Assembly (NCBI RefSeq): GCF_014897315.1
Contig: NZ_JABUYL010000012.1
Location: forward strand, 1-64,000
Length of the DNA stretch: 64,000 bases
Origin: Proteus sp. FME41
GTDB lineage: Bacteria; Pseudomonadota; Gammaproteobacteria; Enterobacterales; Enterobacteriaceae
Reading direction: 5' to 3'
A model generated the notes under the pieces. It ran no database searches. It had not been told where the DNA came from and saw only the letters and a program-made list of their open reading frames with translations. Positions 9,830 to 20,848 of the stretch are shown piece by piece; position 1 is the first letter of the stretch; the number at the start of each line of letters is the position of its first letter. The position numbers were made by a program, and so were the translations under genes.

Positions 9830-10557
9830 GTTTATTTCAGCTTGCTTGGCTAAAACAGTTACCAGTTGAAGAGCAGACACAGGCTTTGAGTGAGATTAAT
9901 CAACAGCTAGAGCAATTAAGCGCCATTGAACGGGTTATTTGGGCTTTAGAACATTTGCCTAAAGCCTATGTATTAAGCTCTAGTTTTGGTATTCAAGCTG
10001 CGGTATGTCTGCATTTAATCACTCGGCAATATCCTGATATTCCTGTGATTTTGACTGATACAGGTTACCTGTTTCCTGAAACCTACCAATTTATTGATAC
10101 GTTGACTCAGCAGTTACAACTTAACTTGAAGGTCTATCGAGCTGAAATATCTTCATCTTGGCAAGAAGCGCGCTACGGCAAACTTTGGTTAGAAGGCATT
10201 GACGGTATTGAGCGTTATAACCACATCAATAAAGTTGAACCGATGGAAAGGGCATTAAAAACCTTACAGGCTCAAACATGGTTTGCAGGCCTACGCCGAC
10301 AGCAAGCTAAAAGCCGTGAACAGTTACCAGTGCTTTCAATTGCAAAAGGGATCTTTAAGTTTTTACCCATAGTGGATTGGGATAATAAGAAAATTTATCA
10401 ATATCTTAAAGAGAATAACTTACCTTATCATCCACTATGGGAGCAAGGTTATCTCTCTGTGGGGGATACTCATACGACCCGAAAATGGGAAGACGGTATG
10501 AGTGAAGAAGAAACTCGTTTTTTTGGCTTAAAACGTGAGTGTGGGTTACACGAATAA
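9826..10557 (+). CDS. cysH: Phosphoadenosine phosphosulfate (PAPS) reductase
   Basis: A 243-residue thioredoxin- or glutaredoxin-dependent enzyme reducing PAPS to sulfite and adenosine 3',5'-bisphosphate. The PP-loop-like segment is [10 protein letters not shown] and the next conserved block is [15 protein letters not shown]. The C-terminal catalytic cysteine is C239 in ECGLHE, the same number as in E. coli. Absence of the extra cysteine pairs that bind a 4Fe-4S cluster in APS reductases indicates a PAPS enzyme. The ATG overlaps the cysI stop (ATGA). Confidence 0.96.
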   Translation: MSLFQLAWLKQLPVEEQTQALSEINQQLEQLSAIERVIWALEHLPKAYVLSSSFGIQAAVCLHLITRQYPDIPVILTDTGYLFPETYQFIDTLTQQLQLNLKVYRAEISSSWQEARYGKLWLEGIDGIERYNHINKVEPMERALKTLQAQTWFAGLRRQQAKSREQLPVLSIAKGIFKFLPIVDWDNKKIYQYLKENNLPYHPLWEQGYLSVGDTHTTRKWEDGMSEEETRFFGLKRECGLHE

Positions 10558-10583
10558 CGCCATTATTTATCAATAAAATAATT

Positions 10584-10616
10584 AGGGGAATAGAGCTTAT
10601 CTATTGCCCTGTTTGT
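10584..10616 (+). terminator. Likely terminator after cysH
   Basis: AGGGGAATAG (10584-10593) pairs with CTATTGCCCT (10601-10610) with one G-G mismatch and a seven-base loop, followed by a T-rich stretch. It separates cysJIH from cysGDNC; the T tract is interrupted, so termination may be partial. Confidence 0.6.
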
Positions 10617-10763
10617 CGTTTTAAAAAAAATAACTCATTGAAATAGTTTTGTTTTTTCTTATTCCTTTCTGTTCCATCACATAGCTTTTTGTCATTTCAT
10701 AAGTCCTAAAGCTCCTTTTATAGTCGTTACTCATAACGTGAACAACGAAGGTGAGATACGCGT

Positions 10764-12188
10764 ATGGATTACCTACCCTTATTTGTGGAATTAAAAGAAC
10801 GCCCAGTGTTATTGGTGGGTGGTGGTCATGTTGCTGCGCGTAAAGCTTTACTGTTGTTAAAAGCTGGTGCGCGTTTAAGAGTGATAGCACCTCAGTTGTG
10901 TGATGAATTACATCTTGCTTATCAGCAAGATAAAATTGAATGGGTATCAGCAAAATATCAATCTGAACATCTATTAGGAATGATGCTCGTCATTGTAGCA
11001 ACCGATGACAGTGTACTTAATCAAGACGTTTATCTTGATGCACAAGCACGACATATTTTTGTCAATGTGGTGGATTCTCAACCTCAATGCTCATTTATTT
11101 TTCCAGCCATTATCGATAGAAACCCTATTTTGATTGCGATTTCCTCTGCCGGAAAAGCACCTGTTTTAGTTCGTATGATACGTGAGAAGTTAGAGGCTTT
11201 ATTGCCAAGTTCATTAGGCACAATGGCGACAATAGCAGGAAAATGGCGTCATAAAGTAAAACAACATTTAGAGACTTTTCAAGCACGTTGCCGTTTTTGG
11301 GAGCATGCTTTCAGTGGTAAATTTGCCACTTTAGTAGCGAGTGATCAATTGGTTCAAGCAGAGGCTCAACTTGAGCAACAACTAAAACAAAAAGAGAACC
11401 AACAAGGTGAACTTGCATTAGTTGGGGCGGGCCCAGGTGATGCAGGGTTATTAACCTTGCGTGGTTTACAAATTATTCAACAAGCTGAAGTTGTCCTTTA
11501 TGACAGTCTAGTGAGTGCTGACGTTTTAGCGCTGGTTCGTCGTGATGCAGACACAATTTGTGTGGGCAAAAGAGCAGGGCATCACAGTGTTTCTCAAGAA
11601 GAAACCAATGCACTGATTGTGAAATATACACAACTTGGTAAACGTGTTGTCCGATTAAAAGGTGGCGATCCCTTTATTTTTGGGCGTGGTGGTGAAGAAA
11701 TTGAAGTCGCTATAACTCATGGGATCACGTTTCAAGTTGTACCGGGGATCACGGCAGCAAGTGGTGCAAGCGCTTACGCAGGTATTCCATTAACCCATCG
11801 ACAATATGCACAAAGTGTCACCTTTATGACGGGGCATTGTAAAGAAGATGGCATTGAGCCTGATTGGGCATCATTAGCACAAGCAAATCATACACTTGCT
11901 ATTTATATGGGAACAGCAAAAGCAGAGCTTATTAGTCAGCGTTTAATCAAACTGGGACGCTCTCCATTAACGCCTATTGCGGTGATCAGTTGTGGAACTC
12001 GCCATGATCAGCAAGTGTTTACGGGTAATCTAACACAATTAGCGCAATTGGCTGAAAAAGCACCGACTCCGGCTTTATTGATTGTGGGAGAAGTGGCCGC
12101 ATTGCACCACCAACTTGCGTGGTTTGGTGACAGACACGCTTATCAATCTTTGCCTTCACACCATTCACCTTTGGTTCATTTTGCCTAA
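10764..12188 (+). CDS. cysG: Siroheme synthase (trifunctional) CysG
   Basis: A 474-residue fusion enzyme. The N-terminal half (about 1-200) is the precorrin-2 dehydrogenase/sirohydrochlorin ferrochelatase, with NAD-binding [13 protein letters not shown] near residue 15. The C-terminal half is the SAM-dependent uroporphyrinogen III C-methyltransferase, with [30 protein letters not shown] and VPGITAASG. It makes the siroheme used by CysI. In E. coli cysG lies in the nirBDC operon; here it heads a cysGDNC run, with only 12 bases before cysD. The start is supported by AAGGTGAG eight bases before the ATG. It is slightly longer than E. coli CysG (457), the extra residues lying at the C-terminus and in the linker. 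Confidence 0.96.
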   Translation: MDYLPLFVELKERPVLLVGGGHVAARKALLLLKAGARLRVIAPQLCDELHLAYQQDKIEWVSAKYQSEHLLGMMLVIVATDDSVLNQDVYLDAQARHIFVNVVDSQPQCSFIFPAIIDRNPILIAISSAGKAPVLVRMIREKLEALLPSSLGTMATIAGKWRHKVKQHLETFQARCRFWEHAFSGKFATLVASDQLVQAEAQLEQQLKQKENQQGELALVGAGPGDAGLLTLRGLQIIQQAEVVLYDSLVSADVLALVRRDADTICVGKRAGHHSVSQEETNALIVKYTQLGKRVVRLKGGDPFIFGRGGEEIEVAITHGITFQVVPGITAASGASAYAGIPLTHRQYAQSVTFMTGHCKEDGIEPDWASLAQANHTLAIYMGTAKAELISQRLIKLGRSPLTPIAVISCGTRHDQQVFTGNLTQLAQLAEKAPTPALLIVGEVAALHHQLAWFGDRHAYQSLPSHHSPLVHFA

Positions 12189-12200
12189 AACGAGGTTGTT

Positions 12201-13109
12201 ATGAATGAAACACAGTTAACGCATCTTCAGCAATTAGAAGCAGAAAGCATTTATATCCTACGTGAAGTTGTCGCTGAATTTGCAAATCCCGTCATGCTTT
12301 ATTCAATAGGCAAAGATTCTTCGGTGATGTTGCATTTAGCACGTAAAGCGTTTTATCCCGCTAAGTTACCATTTCCTTTGTTGCATGTTGATACAGGGTG
12401 GAAGTTTCGAGAAATGTATGAATTTAGAGATAAAACCGCCAAAGAATATGATTTTGATCTTAAGGTTTATCGCAACCCACAAGGTGTGGAATTAGGGATT
12501 AATCCTTTTATTCATGGTAGTGCAAAGCATACCGATATCATGAAAACAGAAGGGTTAAAGCAAGCTTTAGATAAATATGGTTTTGATGCCGCTTTTGGTG
12601 GCGCTCGGCGTGATGAAGAAAAATCACGAGCAAAAGAGCGTATTTACTCGTTTAGAGACCGATCTCATCGTTGGGATCCAAAAAACCAACGTCCTGAATT
12701 AGGGAAAAACTATAACGGGCAAATTAATAAAGGCGAAAGCATTCGTGTATTCCCACTCTCTAACTGGACTGAGCTTGATATTTGGCAATATATCTATTTA
12801 GAAAATATCGATATTGTTCCACTTTATTTTGCAAAAAATAGGCCAGTAATTGAACGTGATGGCACCTTAATTATGGTTGATGATGACAGAATTGACCTTA
12901 AATCAGGCGAAGTGATTACACAGCAGAATGTTCGATTTAGAACCCTAGGATGCTGGCCATTAACAGGAGCCATTCCTTCTCAAGCAGAAACACTGCCTGA
13001 GATTATCGAAGAGATGCTGATTTCCACCAGCAGCGAACGGCAAGGTCGTTTAATTGATAGTGATCAATCTGCCTCAATGGAACTAAAAAAACGTCAAGGC
13101 TATTTTTAA
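12201..13109 (+). CDS. cysD: Sulfate adenylyltransferase subunit 2
   Basis: A 302-residue catalytic subunit of ATP sulfurylase, which joins sulfate to ATP to form APS. The PP-loop pyrophosphatase motif is [14 protein letters not shown]. Other conserved blocks are [34 protein letters not shown] and the C-terminal [11 protein letters not shown]. Length and sequence match E. coli CysD (302). It sits between cysG and cysN, with 11-12 base gaps, and acts as a heterodimer with the GTPase CysN. Confidence 0.97.
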   Translation: MNETQLTHLQQLEAESIYILREVVAEFANPVMLYSIGKDSSVMLHLARKAFYPAKLPFPLLHVDTGWKFREMYEFRDKTAKEYDFDLKVYRNPQGVELGINPFIHGSAKHTDIMKTEGLKQALDKYGFDAAFGGARRDEEKSRAKERIYSFRDRSHRWDPKNQRPELGKNYNGQINKGESIRVFPLSNWTELDIWQYIYLENIDIVPLYFAKNRPVIERDGTLIMVDDDRIDLKSGEVITQQNVRFRTLGCWPLTGAIPSQAETLPEIIEEMLISTSSERQGRLIDSDQSASMELKKRQGYF

Positions 13110-13120
13110 TCGGAGGATAT

Positions 13121-14572
13121 ATGGGACTTTTAGCTGTGAAAACCAATCAACTTATTGCCGATGAAATTACCCAATTTGGCGGTGTAGAAAGCTACCTTAA
13201 AATACAACAAAATAAAGGATTATTACGATTTTTAACCTGTGGTGATGTTGATGATGGCAAAAGTACATTAATAGGACGTTTGTTACATGATACAAGACAG
13301 ATCTATGAAGATCAGCTTTCTACATTACAAACAGAAAGTAAAAAGATTGGCACTCAAGGTGAAAAACTCGATCTGGCTTTACTGGTGGATGGATTAGCGG
13401 CGGAAAGAGAGCAAGGGATCACTATTGATGTTGCTTATCGCTACTTTTCGACAGTAAAACGTAAATTTATTATTGCGGATACACCCGGGCACGCACAATA
13501 TACCCGCAATATGGCGACAGGTGCATCAACAAGTTCACTTTCTATTCTGCTGATCGATGCTCGAAAAGGGGTACAAGAACAAACACGACGACATAGTTTT
13601 ATCAGCACACTTCTTGGGATCCGTCATTTAATCGTGGCAATTAATAAAATGGATCTGGTGGATTATCAGCAAGCAACCTTTGATTCGATCCAACAAGATT
13701 ATCTTCATTTTGCCGATCAACTCCCAACAGATCTAACCATTGAATTTGTGCCTATCTCCGCCCTTGATGGTGACAATGTGGTTTCACCGTCATTGAATAT
13801 GCCTTGGTATCAAGGAAAAACGTTACTTTCGCTATTGGAAGATGCGCCGGTTAAATTAGGTTCAGACACGCAATCACTGCGTTTTCCTGTGCAATATGTA
13901 AATCGCCCAGATTTAGACTTTAGAGGATACAGCGGTACGGTGTCTTCAGGCGTGCTTTATCAAGGGCAACAAATCAAAGTATTACCTTCAGGAAAACAGA
14001 CAACGATTAAACGTATTGTCACTTTTGATGGAGATTTAATACAAGCCAAAGCGGGGCAAGCTATCACGCTTGTTTTAGCTCATGAAATTGATATTAGTCG
14101 CGGTGATATCATTGTTGACGAGAATGACACAACCGCCAAGATTAGCACACATGCGCTGATAGATGTGGTATGGATGTCAGAACAGCCTTTAGTGCAAGGG
14201 CATATACTTGATATCAAAATTGCAGGTAAAAAGAGTCGTGCAAAAATAGAGAATATTCACTATCAGGTGAATGTGAATAAGCTGACTCAACAAGTCACAG
14301 AAAGCTTAGGGTTAAATGCGATAGGCTGTGTAGATGTTTCATTTGAAGAGCCTTTAGTACTTGATAATTATCAGATGAATGCTGATACAGGCGGACTTAT
14401 ATTTATTGATAGATTAAGCAATGTCACTGTGGGGGCTGGGCTTATTCGTGAAACACAAGATGCTCCTGTACAAACAACTACGCAATATGATGCTTTTGAG
14501 GTTGAGCTAAACCAACTTATCCGTCGTCATTTTCCTCATTGGGGAGCGAGAGATCTCCTTGGAGGAAAATAG
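13121..14572 (+). CDS. cysN: Sulfate adenylyltransferase subunit 1 (GTPase)
   Basis: A 483-residue EF-Tu-like GTPase whose GTP hydrolysis drives APS formation by CysD. The G1 motif is [10 protein letters not shown]3 is DTPGH, and G4 is NKMD. Beta-barrel domains follow, as in elongation factors. The length agrees with E. coli CysN (475). GGAGG precedes the ATG (near 13111). The gene ends two bases before the GTG of cysC and contains the cysC ribosome-binding site in its last codons. Confidence 0.96.
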   Translation: MGLLAVKTNQLIADEITQFGGVESYLKIQQNKGLLRFLTCGDVDDGKSTLIGRLLHDTRQIYEDQLSTLQTESKKIGTQGEKLDLALLVDGLAAEREQGITIDVAYRYFSTVKRKFIIADTPGHAQYTRNMATGASTSSLSILLIDARKGVQEQTRRHSFISTLLGIRHLIVAINKMDLVDYQQATFDSIQQDYLHFADQLPTDLTIEFVPISALDGDNVVSPSLNMPWYQGKTLLSLLEDAPVKLGSDTQSLRFPVQYVNRPDLDFRGYSGTVSSGVLYQGQQIKVLPSGKQTTIKRIVTFDGDLIQAKAGQAITLVLAHEIDISRGDIIVDENDTTAKISTHALIDVVWMSEQPLVQGHILDIKIAGKKSRAKIENIHYQVNVNKLTQQVTESLGLNAIGCVDVSFEEPLVLDNYQMNADTGGLIFIDRLSNVTVGAGLIRETQDAPVQTTTQYDAFEVELNQLIRRHFPHWGARDLLGGK

Positions 14573-14574
14573 AG

Positions 14575-15180
14575 GTGATAAACGAAGATATTGTCTGGCA
14601 TCCACATAAAATTGGGTTAAATGAGCGTGAATCACAACAAGCACATAAAGGATGTGTGCTTTGGTTCACGGGATTATCAGGCTCAGGTAAGTCCACACTT
14701 GCTGATACATTAGAACAAGCACTGTATCAACATTCACATTCTCCGATTCACACCTATTTATTAGATGGTGATAATTTACGTCATGGTTTATGCCGTGATC
14801 TTGGGTTTAGTGAAAAAGATAGACATGAAAATATTCGTCGTGTGGGTGAAGTGGCTAAATTGATGGTCGATGCGGGGCTTATTGTTTTAACTGCATTTAT
14901 CTCACCATATCGAGAAGATAGGCAACAAGTTAGGGACAGTTTTGATCACGGTCGATTTATTGAGATCTTTGTTGATACCCCACTGCATATTTGTGAAGCA
15001 CGTGATCCTAAAGGGCTTTATCAAAAAGCAAGACGTGGTGAAATAAAGCAGTTTTCAGGTATAGATTCGCCTTATGAACATCCTATCGATCCTGAAATAC
15101 ATTTAGACGGTACCCTTTCCATCAGTGAACTAATCCAGCAAATCCTCACTTATTTACAGAAAAATCAAATCTACCGTTAA
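14575..15180 (+). CDS. cysC: Adenylyl-sulfate kinase (APS kinase)
   Basis: A 201-residue kinase that phosphorylates APS at the 3' hydroxyl to PAPS, the substrate of CysH. The Walker A motif is GLSGSGKS at 33-40. [29 protein letters not shown] and [10 protein letters not shown] are further conserved blocks. I set the start at GTG 14575 rather than the upstream in-frame ATG at 14539: GGAGG at 14561-14565 lies nine bases before the GTG, the protein then has the E. coli length of 201, and the upstream extension would be inside cysN. It closes the cysGDNC run. Confidence 0.95.
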   Translation: MINEDIVWHPHKIGLNERESQQAHKGCVLWFTGLSGSGKSTLADTLEQALYQHSHSPIHTYLLDGDNLRHGLCRDLGFSEKDRHENIRRVGEVAKLMVDAGLIVLTAFISPYREDRQQVRDSFDHGRFIEIFVDTPLHICEARDPKGLYQKARRGEIKQFSGIDSPYEHPIDPEIHLDGTLSISELIQQILTYLQKNQIYR

Positions 15181-15512
15181 TTTTAACGTCATATTTTATA
15201 ACCTATACACATACCCCCCTTTTATGGGGTGTTTATGTGGAAGTGGGGTTGTGCTATTCGCTTAACCCTATTGATCAACCTTAGTTTATTAGGGGGGCAT
15301 TAATGCCTTGGGCTCTATACTATTCCATTTATCAATTGAACCTATCGTACGTCATCTTAATAAGAAAAAATTAAGCCTTAATCTGAATATTACAAAAGTG
15401 CCCCACGTTTATAGTGAGCTGAATACAAATAATAATGTAATATATTCCAGCACTTTTGTGGCGTCTGTGGTTGAGTTGTGGGATGATTAGCCCATTAATC
15501 TTGGGGGTGGTA
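15181..15512. other. 332-bp gap between cysC and ftsB
   Basis: E. coli carries ygbE (DUF3561) in this place; no such gene is readable here. A small hairpin with ACCCC/GGGGT arms lies near 15213-15230. A micro-ORF of 23 codons (15303-15374) follows a run of six G that could act as a ribosome-binding site; I cannot support it as a gene. An imperfect dyad pairs ACAAAAGTG (15392-15400) with CACTTTTGT (15451-15459), with partial inner pairing of GCTGAATA and TATTCCAGC. The ftsB promoter is presumably here. Confidence 0.5.
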
Positions 15513-15803
15513 ATGGGGAAATTAACAGTCTTACTTCTGATTTTACTTGGCTGGCTACAATATTCATTGTGGTTAGGTAAAAATGGTATCCATGATTACA
15601 ACAAAGTAAGTCAAGAAGTTGAGTCTGCATTGGCGCAAAATACGCAGTTAAAAGAGCGTAATGATCGTCTATTTGCAGAGATTGATGACCTCAATGGCGG
15701 GCAAGAAGCATTAGAAGAACGTGCTCGTAGTGAATTAGGGATGATTAAGCCTAATGAGACATTTTTCCGTATTGTGAATGATAAGTCTCAACCACGTCGT
15801 TAA
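15513..15803 (+). CDS. ftsB: Cell division protein FtsB
   Basis: A 96-residue bitopic inner-membrane protein of the divisome, forming the FtsQ-FtsL-FtsB complex. One membrane helix spans about 3-21 ([19 protein letters not shown]). A periplasmic leucine-zipper coiled coil follows (about 28-65), then the hallmark [18 protein letters not shown], identical in E. coli FtsB. I chose the ATG at 15513, preceded by GGGGGTGG; the frame is open upstream to 15456, but that would add 19 residues absent from the family. It is followed by ispD, as in E. coli. Confidence 0.95.
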   Translation: MGKLTVLLLILLGWLQYSLWLGKNGIHDYNKVSQEVESALAQNTQLKERNDRLFAEIDDLNGGQEALEERARSELGMIKPNETFFRIVNDKSQPRR

Positions 15804-15842
15804 TTTATTGAATTAATAGTGTGTCCTGATACAAATACCATA

Positions 15843-16589
15843 ATGAATATAACAAACTCTACTCTTCCTATTGTTGCTGTTATTCCGGCCGCAGGTATCG
15901 GAAGTCGAATGCAATCAATCTGTCCGAAACAATATTTGAAGATTGGCGGATTGACGATTCTTGAACATACCATTAATGCCTTATTAAAACACCCACGTAT
16001 AACGCAAATTATCGTGGCAATTAGCCCTGATGATCGCTATTTTCACGCGCTGTCTTTAGCTAGAGATGAGAGGATCATTACCGTTAATGGTGGTGGCGAA
16101 CGTGCTGATTCAGTACTCTCTGGTTTACAGTATGTGACTCAGCATTTTTCTGAAAATACATGGGCACTCGTTCACGATGCAGCAAGACCTTGTTTGCATT
16201 TTGGCGATCTCGATCACCTTATCAAATTGATCGATGAAAATTTCTCAGATCCTCAATTTTGTGGTGGCATTCTTGCAACGCCAGTACGTGATACGATGAA
16301 ACGTAGTTATCAACAAGATAACCATATTGAACAAACAGTAGAAAGAACGACGTTATGGCATGCCTTAACACCACAGTTCTTTCCTGCTTCGTTATTAAAG
16401 CAAAGTATAGAAAAAGCACTCTCGCAAAAAGCAACGATTACTGACGAAGCATCCGCAATGGAATTTGCAGGATATGAACCTTTGTTAGTAAAAGGGCGAG
16501 CAGATAATATCAAAGTGACTCAGCCAGAAGATTTGGCGCTTGCAGAGTTTTTCCTCTCACGCCAGATCACCAGTATAAGGAACGCATAA
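15843..16589 (+). CDS. ispD: 2-C-methyl-D-erythritol 4-phosphate cytidylyltransferase
   Basis: A 248-residue enzyme of the MEP isoprenoid pathway, joining CTP and MEP to give CDP-ME. The nucleotide-binding loop is [46 protein letters not shown] and [11 protein letters not shown] are the other conserved blocks. The frame also allows a GTG at 15819, but the ATG at 15843 gives a length nearer to E. coli IspD (236); neither has a strong ribosome-binding site, so the start is moderately sure. It lies directly before ispF, with a four-base gap. Confidence 0.94.
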   Translation: MNITNSTLPIVAVIPAAGIGSRMQSICPKQYLKIGGLTILEHTINALLKHPRITQIIVAISPDDRYFHALSLARDERIITVNGGGERADSVLSGLQYVTQHFSENTWALVHDAARPCLHFGDLDHLIKLIDENFSDPQFCGGILATPVRDTMKRSYQQDNHIEQTVERTTLWHALTPQFFPASLLKQSIEKALSQKATITDEASAMEFAGYEPLLVKGRADNIKVTQPEDLALAEFFLSRQITSIRNA

Positions 16590-16593
16590 TAAA

Positions 16594-17079
16594 ATGAGAA
16601 TTGGACACGGTTACGACGTACATAAATTTGGCGGTGAAGGCCCTATTATTATTGGCGGTGTTAGAGTTCCTTATGAACAAGGCCTATTAGCCCATTCTGA
16701 TGGTGATGTTGTATTACATGCAGTGACAGATGCGATTTTAGGGGCTGTTGCGATGGGCGATATAGGTACATTGTTTCCTGATACGGACCCTGCATACAAA
16801 GGTGCAGATAGTCGCGTTTTGCTTCGTGAAGCCTTTTCCCGAGTAAGCGCAAAAGGTTATCGTATTGGTAATCTAGATGTCACTATTATAGCTCAAGCTC
16901 CCAAAATGCTACCTCATACGCCACAAATGCGCGTCAATATCGCAGAAGATCTTCATTGCCATGTCGATGATATTAATGTGAAAGCGACCACAACGGAAAA
17001 ACTTGGATTTGTGGGTAGAAAAGAAGGCATTGCCTGTGAAGCTGTTGTTTTATTAATGAAAGAGTCATTACCTGAATGA
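16594..17079 (+). CDS. ispF: 2-C-methyl-D-erythritol 2,4-cyclodiphosphate synthase
   Basis: A 161-residue trimeric enzyme cyclising CDP-ME 2-phosphate to MEcPP, two steps after IspD. Zinc ligands are D8 and H10 in GYDVHKFG and H42 region in [13 protein letters not shown]. The C-terminal [20 protein letters not shown] is the family signature. Its length is that of E. coli IspF within a few residues. Its stop overlaps the truD ATG by four bases. Confidence 0.96.
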   Translation: MRIGHGYDVHKFGGEGPIIIGGVRVPYEQGLLAHSDGDVVLHAVTDAILGAVAMGDIGTLFPDTDPAYKGADSRVLLREAFSRVSAKGYRIGNLDVTIIAQAPKMLPHTPQMRVNIAEDLHCHVDDINVKATTTEKLGFVGRKEGIACEAVVLLMKESLPE

Positions 17080-18128
17080 GTGAATTACCAGAATTCCATT
17101 GGTTACATGGAAAACCGCAAGCAACAGGCTTATTAAAGTCTGTCCCAGAAGATTTTATTGTCTGTGAAGATCTTGGTTTCACTCTTGATGGTGAAGGCGA
17201 GCATGTCATGGTAAAAATCAGAAAAACGGGTTGTAACACGGCTTTTGTTGCTGAAAAATTAGCGAAATTTGTGGGTATTCATCCTCGTGATGCAAGTTAT
17301 GCTGGATTAAAAGACCGAAATGCCGTTACTGAGCAATGGTTTTGTTTGCGTATGCCGGGTAAGGAGATGCCCGATTTTAGTCAACTGGTTCTTGATGGTT
17401 GCGAAATTTTAGAAACGACTCGACAACAACGTAAATTACGCATAGGAACACTAAAAGGTAATCACTTTACATTGGTGTTACGAGACATTTCTGACCGTGA
17501 TTTTGTTGATACTCGGTTAGCCCTTATTAAAGCTCAAGGTATTCCCAATTACTTTGGTGTACAGCGATTTGGTCGTAATGGTGAAAATTTACGACAAGCT
17601 TTGCGTTGGGCGACAGACGAAATTCGTGTAAAAGAGCGCAGCAAACGCAGCTTTTATCTCTCAGCTGCACGTAGTGCTATGTTTAATCATCTTGTCAGCA
17701 AAAGATTAGAGTGTGACTTGTATTCAACCGTAATGCTTGGTGATGCAATGCAACTTCATGGTCGAGGAAGTTGGTTTGTTGTTGATGAGGCTGAACTTAC
17801 TCAAACACAAACACGTTATGAAGAGCACGATATTCATATTACCGCGCCTCTGCCAGGTAAAGGTGATTTAGGTACACAATCACAAGCATTAGATTTTGAA
17901 GCTAAAAATTTAGCAGAATATGAGACCTTATGGTCACTGGCTCGGCAAGAGCGAGTTGATAACACAAGACGTGCTATTAATGTATTACCCGAAGAGATGT
18001 CATGGAATTGGATTGATGACACAACGGTTTCTTTGTCCTTCTTTTTACCCGCAGGAAGCTTTGCAACTAGCGTTGTTCGTGAATTAATTTTATTAGGGAA
18101 TGATGATGCTGAAAATATTGGTGAGTAA
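17076..18128 (+). CDS. truD: tRNA pseudouridine(13) synthase
   Basis: A 350-residue pseudouridine synthase that modifies U13 of tRNA-Glu. The catalytic aspartate is D80 in [14 protein letters not shown], the same number as in E. coli. [16 protein letters not shown] begins the TRUD insertion domain region, and the C-terminal [16 protein letters not shown] returns to the catalytic fold. The gene starts within ispF (ATGA overlap) and its last codons overlap the start of surE, so this block is translationally linked. Confidence 0.96.
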   Translation: MSELPEFHWLHGKPQATGLLKSVPEDFIVCEDLGFTLDGEGEHVMVKIRKTGCNTAFVAEKLAKFVGIHPRDASYAGLKDRNAVTEQWFCLRMPGKEMPDFSQLVLDGCEILETTRQQRKLRIGTLKGNHFTLVLRDISDRDFVDTRLALIKAQGIPNYFGVQRFGRNGENLRQALRWATDEIRVKERSKRSFYLSAARSAMFNHLVSKRLECDLYSTVMLGDAMQLHGRGSWFVVDEAELTQTQTRYEEHDIHITAPLPGKGDLGTQSQALDFEAKNLAEYETLWSLARQERVDNTRRAINVLPEEMSWNWIDDTTVSLSFFLPAGSFATSVVRELILLGNDDAENIGE

Positions 18129-18870
18129 TGACGATGGTGTGATGGCGAAAGGGATACAGACTCTCGCTAAAGCATTACGCCAGCGTTATGATGTGCAAAT
18201 TGTTGCACCTGATCGTAATCGTAGTGCGGCATCTAATTCTTTAACTATTGATAAACCATTGCGTAAGCAAGTGCTGGAAAATGGCGATATCGCCATTATT
18301 GAGGGAACACCAACGGATTGTGTTTATCTTGGTGTAAACCATATAGTGCGGCCTCGCCCTGATATTGTCGTTTCTGGTATTAATCATGGCCCTAATTTAG
18401 GGGATGATGTTATCTACTCAGGCACTGTTGCAGCTGCAACAGAAGGACGTTTTTTAGGCTTACCTGCGATCGCAGTCTCTTTAGCGGGTGAAACACATTT
18501 TGAGACAGCGGCTCAAGTGACTTGTGAAGTACTGGCAATGTTACAACAAGTCCCTTTAAGAGCGGGCAATATTCTCAATATAAATGTGCCGGATATTCCA
18601 CTTGAAGAGATAAAAGGTTTTCGTATTACACGTTGTGGTAGTCGTCATGCTTCACAACATGTCTATACACATACTGATCCTAGAGGGAATAATCTTTACT
18701 GGATTGGGCTTCCGGGTGAGATAAACGATGCTGGGCCAGATACAGATTTTGCTGCTGTTGATGAAAGTTATGTATCCATCACGCCTTTACATGTTGATTT
18801 AACAGCATACAAAGCACTTGATTTACTACAAAATTGGTTAAATAAAGCAGAGGTCAAAAAAACATGTTAA
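18106..18870 (+). CDS. surE: 5'/3'-nucleotidase SurE
   Basis: A 254-residue metal-dependent nucleotidase and exopolyphosphatase involved in stationary-phase survival. The metal-binding motif is VSNDDG (D9, D10). [38 protein letters not shown]-like blocks and [20 protein letters not shown] are conserved. Three consecutive ATGs lie at 18100, 18103 and 18106; AGGG at 18095-18098 leaves one, four and seven bases of spacing, so the third is the best start and also matches the E. coli N-terminus. It overlaps truD by 23 bases and pcm by seven. Confidence 0.95.
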   Translation: MLKILVSNDDGVMAKGIQTLAKALRQRYDVQIVAPDRNRSAASNSLTIDKPLRKQVLENGDIAIIEGTPTDCVYLGVNHIVRPRPDIVVSGINHGPNLGDDVIYSGTVAAATEGRFLGLPAIAVSLAGETHFETAAQVTCEVLAMLQQVPLRAGNILNINVPDIPLEEIKGFRITRCGSRHASQHVYTHTDPRGNNLYWIGLPGEINDAGPDTDFAAVDESYVSITPLHVDLTAYKALDLLQNWLNKAEVKKTC

Positions 18871-19490
18871 GTCGGTCAATGATAGACTTACTGACAATGT
18901 TAAAACAGTATGGCATCAAGGATGAGCGCCTACTGGAAGCGATAAGTAAAGTACCCAGAGAGCTCTTTATTGATGAAGCGCTTTCCCATAAGGCTTATGA
19001 AAATACAGCTTTACCTATTGGTAATGGGCAGACTATTTCACAGCCTTATATTGTTGCTAAAATGACAGCTTTACTGGAATTACAAGAGACAGATTCTGTA
19101 TTAGAAATTGGTACTGGATCAGGTTATCAAACTGCAGTATTAGCAAATTTAGTTCATCATGTCAGTTCAGTTGAACGTATAAAGATATTGCAATGGCAAG
19201 CTAAACGACGTTTTAAGCACCTTGATTTACATAATATCTCGACACGTCATGGGGATGGATGGGAAGGATGGTCATCAAAAGCTCCTTTTAATGCCATCAT
19301 TGTGACCGCATGCGCAACAGAAGTGCCACAACAGCTATTGATGCAATTGGCAGATGGTGGCAGGATGATCATACCTGTTGGCGAGCAACAACAAATACTT
19401 AAGTTTATCCGGCGTTTAGGTAATGATTTTCACTATCAATCTATAGAAGCTGTTAGATTTGTACCTTTAATTGCTGGTGAGTTAGCCTAA
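18864..19490 (+). CDS. pcm: Protein-L-isoaspartate O-methyltransferase
   Basis: A 208-residue SAM-dependent methyltransferase that repairs isoaspartyl residues in ageing proteins. It has the E. coli length exactly. [16 protein letters not shown] contains the conserved substrate-binding serine region, [16 protein letters not shown] is SAM motif I, and the C-terminus ends [12 protein letters not shown]. The start overlaps the end of surE, an arrangement conserved in enterobacteria where the two stationary-phase genes are coexpressed. Confidence 0.96.
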   Translation: MLSRSMIDLLTMLKQYGIKDERLLEAISKVPRELFIDEALSHKAYENTALPIGNGQTISQPYIVAKMTALLELQETDSVLEIGTGSGYQTAVLANLVHHVSSVERIKILQWQAKRRFKHLDLHNISTRHGDGWEGWSSKAPFNAIIVTACATEVPQQLLMQLADGGRMIIPVGEQQQILKFIRRLGNDFHYQSIEAVRFVPLIAGELA

Positions 19491-19643
19491 CTTCCAGATA
19501 AATCTGACCGTTTTTTATTACTGCTTTTTAATAGCTTGTCGTAATCTGCATTAATAAATGAAACATTTTCAAAAAATTGCAGTCTTTTTGTTTAACTCGA
19601 CAAATTGCTAGTTGCTAATGCCTTTTAAAAGGGAGAAGGAAGT

Positions 19644-20768
19644 ATGAATTCAGAAAGCCCAATTAAGCGTGTCCGCTGGGCAATCATGTGTTCGGTAATC
19701 GGATTTGCATTGACAGGTTGTGCAGATACGCCTTACCGCCCTGCACCTATTACCTCTGTAAATGATAGTTCTTCAAATAATACGGTATCAACTGCGCCTG
19801 TGGTGACTAACAGTAATAGTAATGCGATGCCGATTGAAAGAACGACACCTTTACAATCGTCACCTCCTCCTTCAATTAAGGTGAATACTGCTTCATCTAA
19901 TGGCGGTGTAAATCAGCCTCAAAGCCAGCCTCGTCCACAAACATCAGTAGCGGCTCAAAACGTAGGTACTGATGGTACTGGGCGTATTGTGTATAACCGT
20001 AATTATGAAAGCATTCCTAAAGGAAATTACAGCGGTAATACCTACACCGTAAAACGCGGTGATACTATGTTCTATATTGCATGGATAACAGATAGCGATG
20101 TAAAAGAACTAGCATCAATGAATAATATTCCTGAGCCTTATAGTTTAAATGTGGGGCAAGTGCTAAATATTGGTAACCGTCAAGTCAATACGGGAACGAA
20201 TACCAACGTAAACACCTCTGTTATCAATCAGCCTAGTAGTGCAGGTGTTCAAACTGCGCAAACCAAGCCAACTAACAACACGGCAATGGGGCCATTGATC
20301 ACTAAACCAGCAACGACAACACCGCCGAAGACCACGACACCACCGCCAGCAACAAATACGAACACAACAACGGCAACACCTGCGCCTACCGCAGTTTCGG
20401 GTAAATGGATTTGGCCTGCTCAAGGTAAAATCATCGAAAGTTACTCAAGTGCGCCTGGCGGTAATAAAGGTATCGATATTGGTGGCACTAAAGGTTCCCC
20501 TATCGTTGCAACGGCAGCAGGCAAAGTTGTTTATGCAGGGAGTGCATTACGTGGTTATGGTAACCTCGTTATCATTAAACATAACGATGAATATCTTAGC
20601 GCGTATGCCCATAATGACACTATTTTGGTGCGTGAACAGCAAAGTGTGAATGCAGGACAACAAATTGCCACAATGGGTAGCTCAGGAGCAAGTTCTGTCC
20701 GATTACACTTTGAAATTCGTTATAAAGAGAAATCACTTAATCCAATGAGTTATCTACCAAAGAAATAG
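19644..20768 (+). CDS. nlpD: Lipoprotein NlpD, activator of amidase AmiC
   Basis: A 374-residue outer-membrane lipoprotein that activates the septal amidase AmiC. The signal ends in the lipobox ALTGC with lipidated C26. A low-complexity Pro/Thr/Asn linker follows, then a LysM domain (about 131-172, beginning YTVKRGDTMFYIAW), then a second Thr/Pro-rich linker and a C-terminal LytM/M23 domain (about 255-374). The LytM domain lacks the first metal-binding histidine (GIDIGG with no HxxxD), as in other activators that are not peptidases. A GGGAGAAGGAAG stretch precedes the ATG. In E. coli the main rpoS promoter is inside nlpD; here a terminator follows nlpD. Confidence 0.94.
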   Translation: MNSESPIKRVRWAIMCSVIGFALTGCADTPYRPAPITSVNDSSSNNTVSTAPVVTNSNSNAMPIERTTPLQSSPPPSIKVNTASSNGGVNQPQSQPRPQTSVAAQNVGTDGTGRIVYNRNYESIPKGNYSGNTYTVKRGDTMFYIAWITDSDVKELASMNNIPEPYSLNVGQVLNIGNRQVNTGTNTNVNTSVINQPSSAGVQTAQTKPTNNTAMGPLITKPATTTPPKTTTPPPATNTNTTTATPAPTAVSGKWIWPAQGKIIESYSSAPGGNKGIDIGGTKGSPIVATAAGKVVYAGSALRGYGNLVIIKHNDEYLSAYAHNDTILVREQQSVNAGQQIATMGSSGASSVRLHFEIRYKEKSLNPMSYLPKK

Positions 20769-20808
20769 GTAAGCAACTTTTACACGGATAGTGAATAATC
20801 CTAAAGTT

Positions 20809-20848
20809 AAGCCTTCTTCTTGACATAAAGAAGAGGGCTTTTTTTTAT
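20809..20848 (+). terminator. Strong terminator after nlpD
   Basis: A 13-bp stem (20809-20821 with 20828-20840, one G-T pair) closes a six-base loop and is followed by eight T. It should end most transcripts coming from nlpD, separating it from rpoS. Confidence 0.9.

Noticed and set aside
10621-10953. Minus-strand frame of 110 codons across the cysG promoter and start
   Set aside because: Overlaps the conserved N-terminus of CysG on the other strand and shows no family features.
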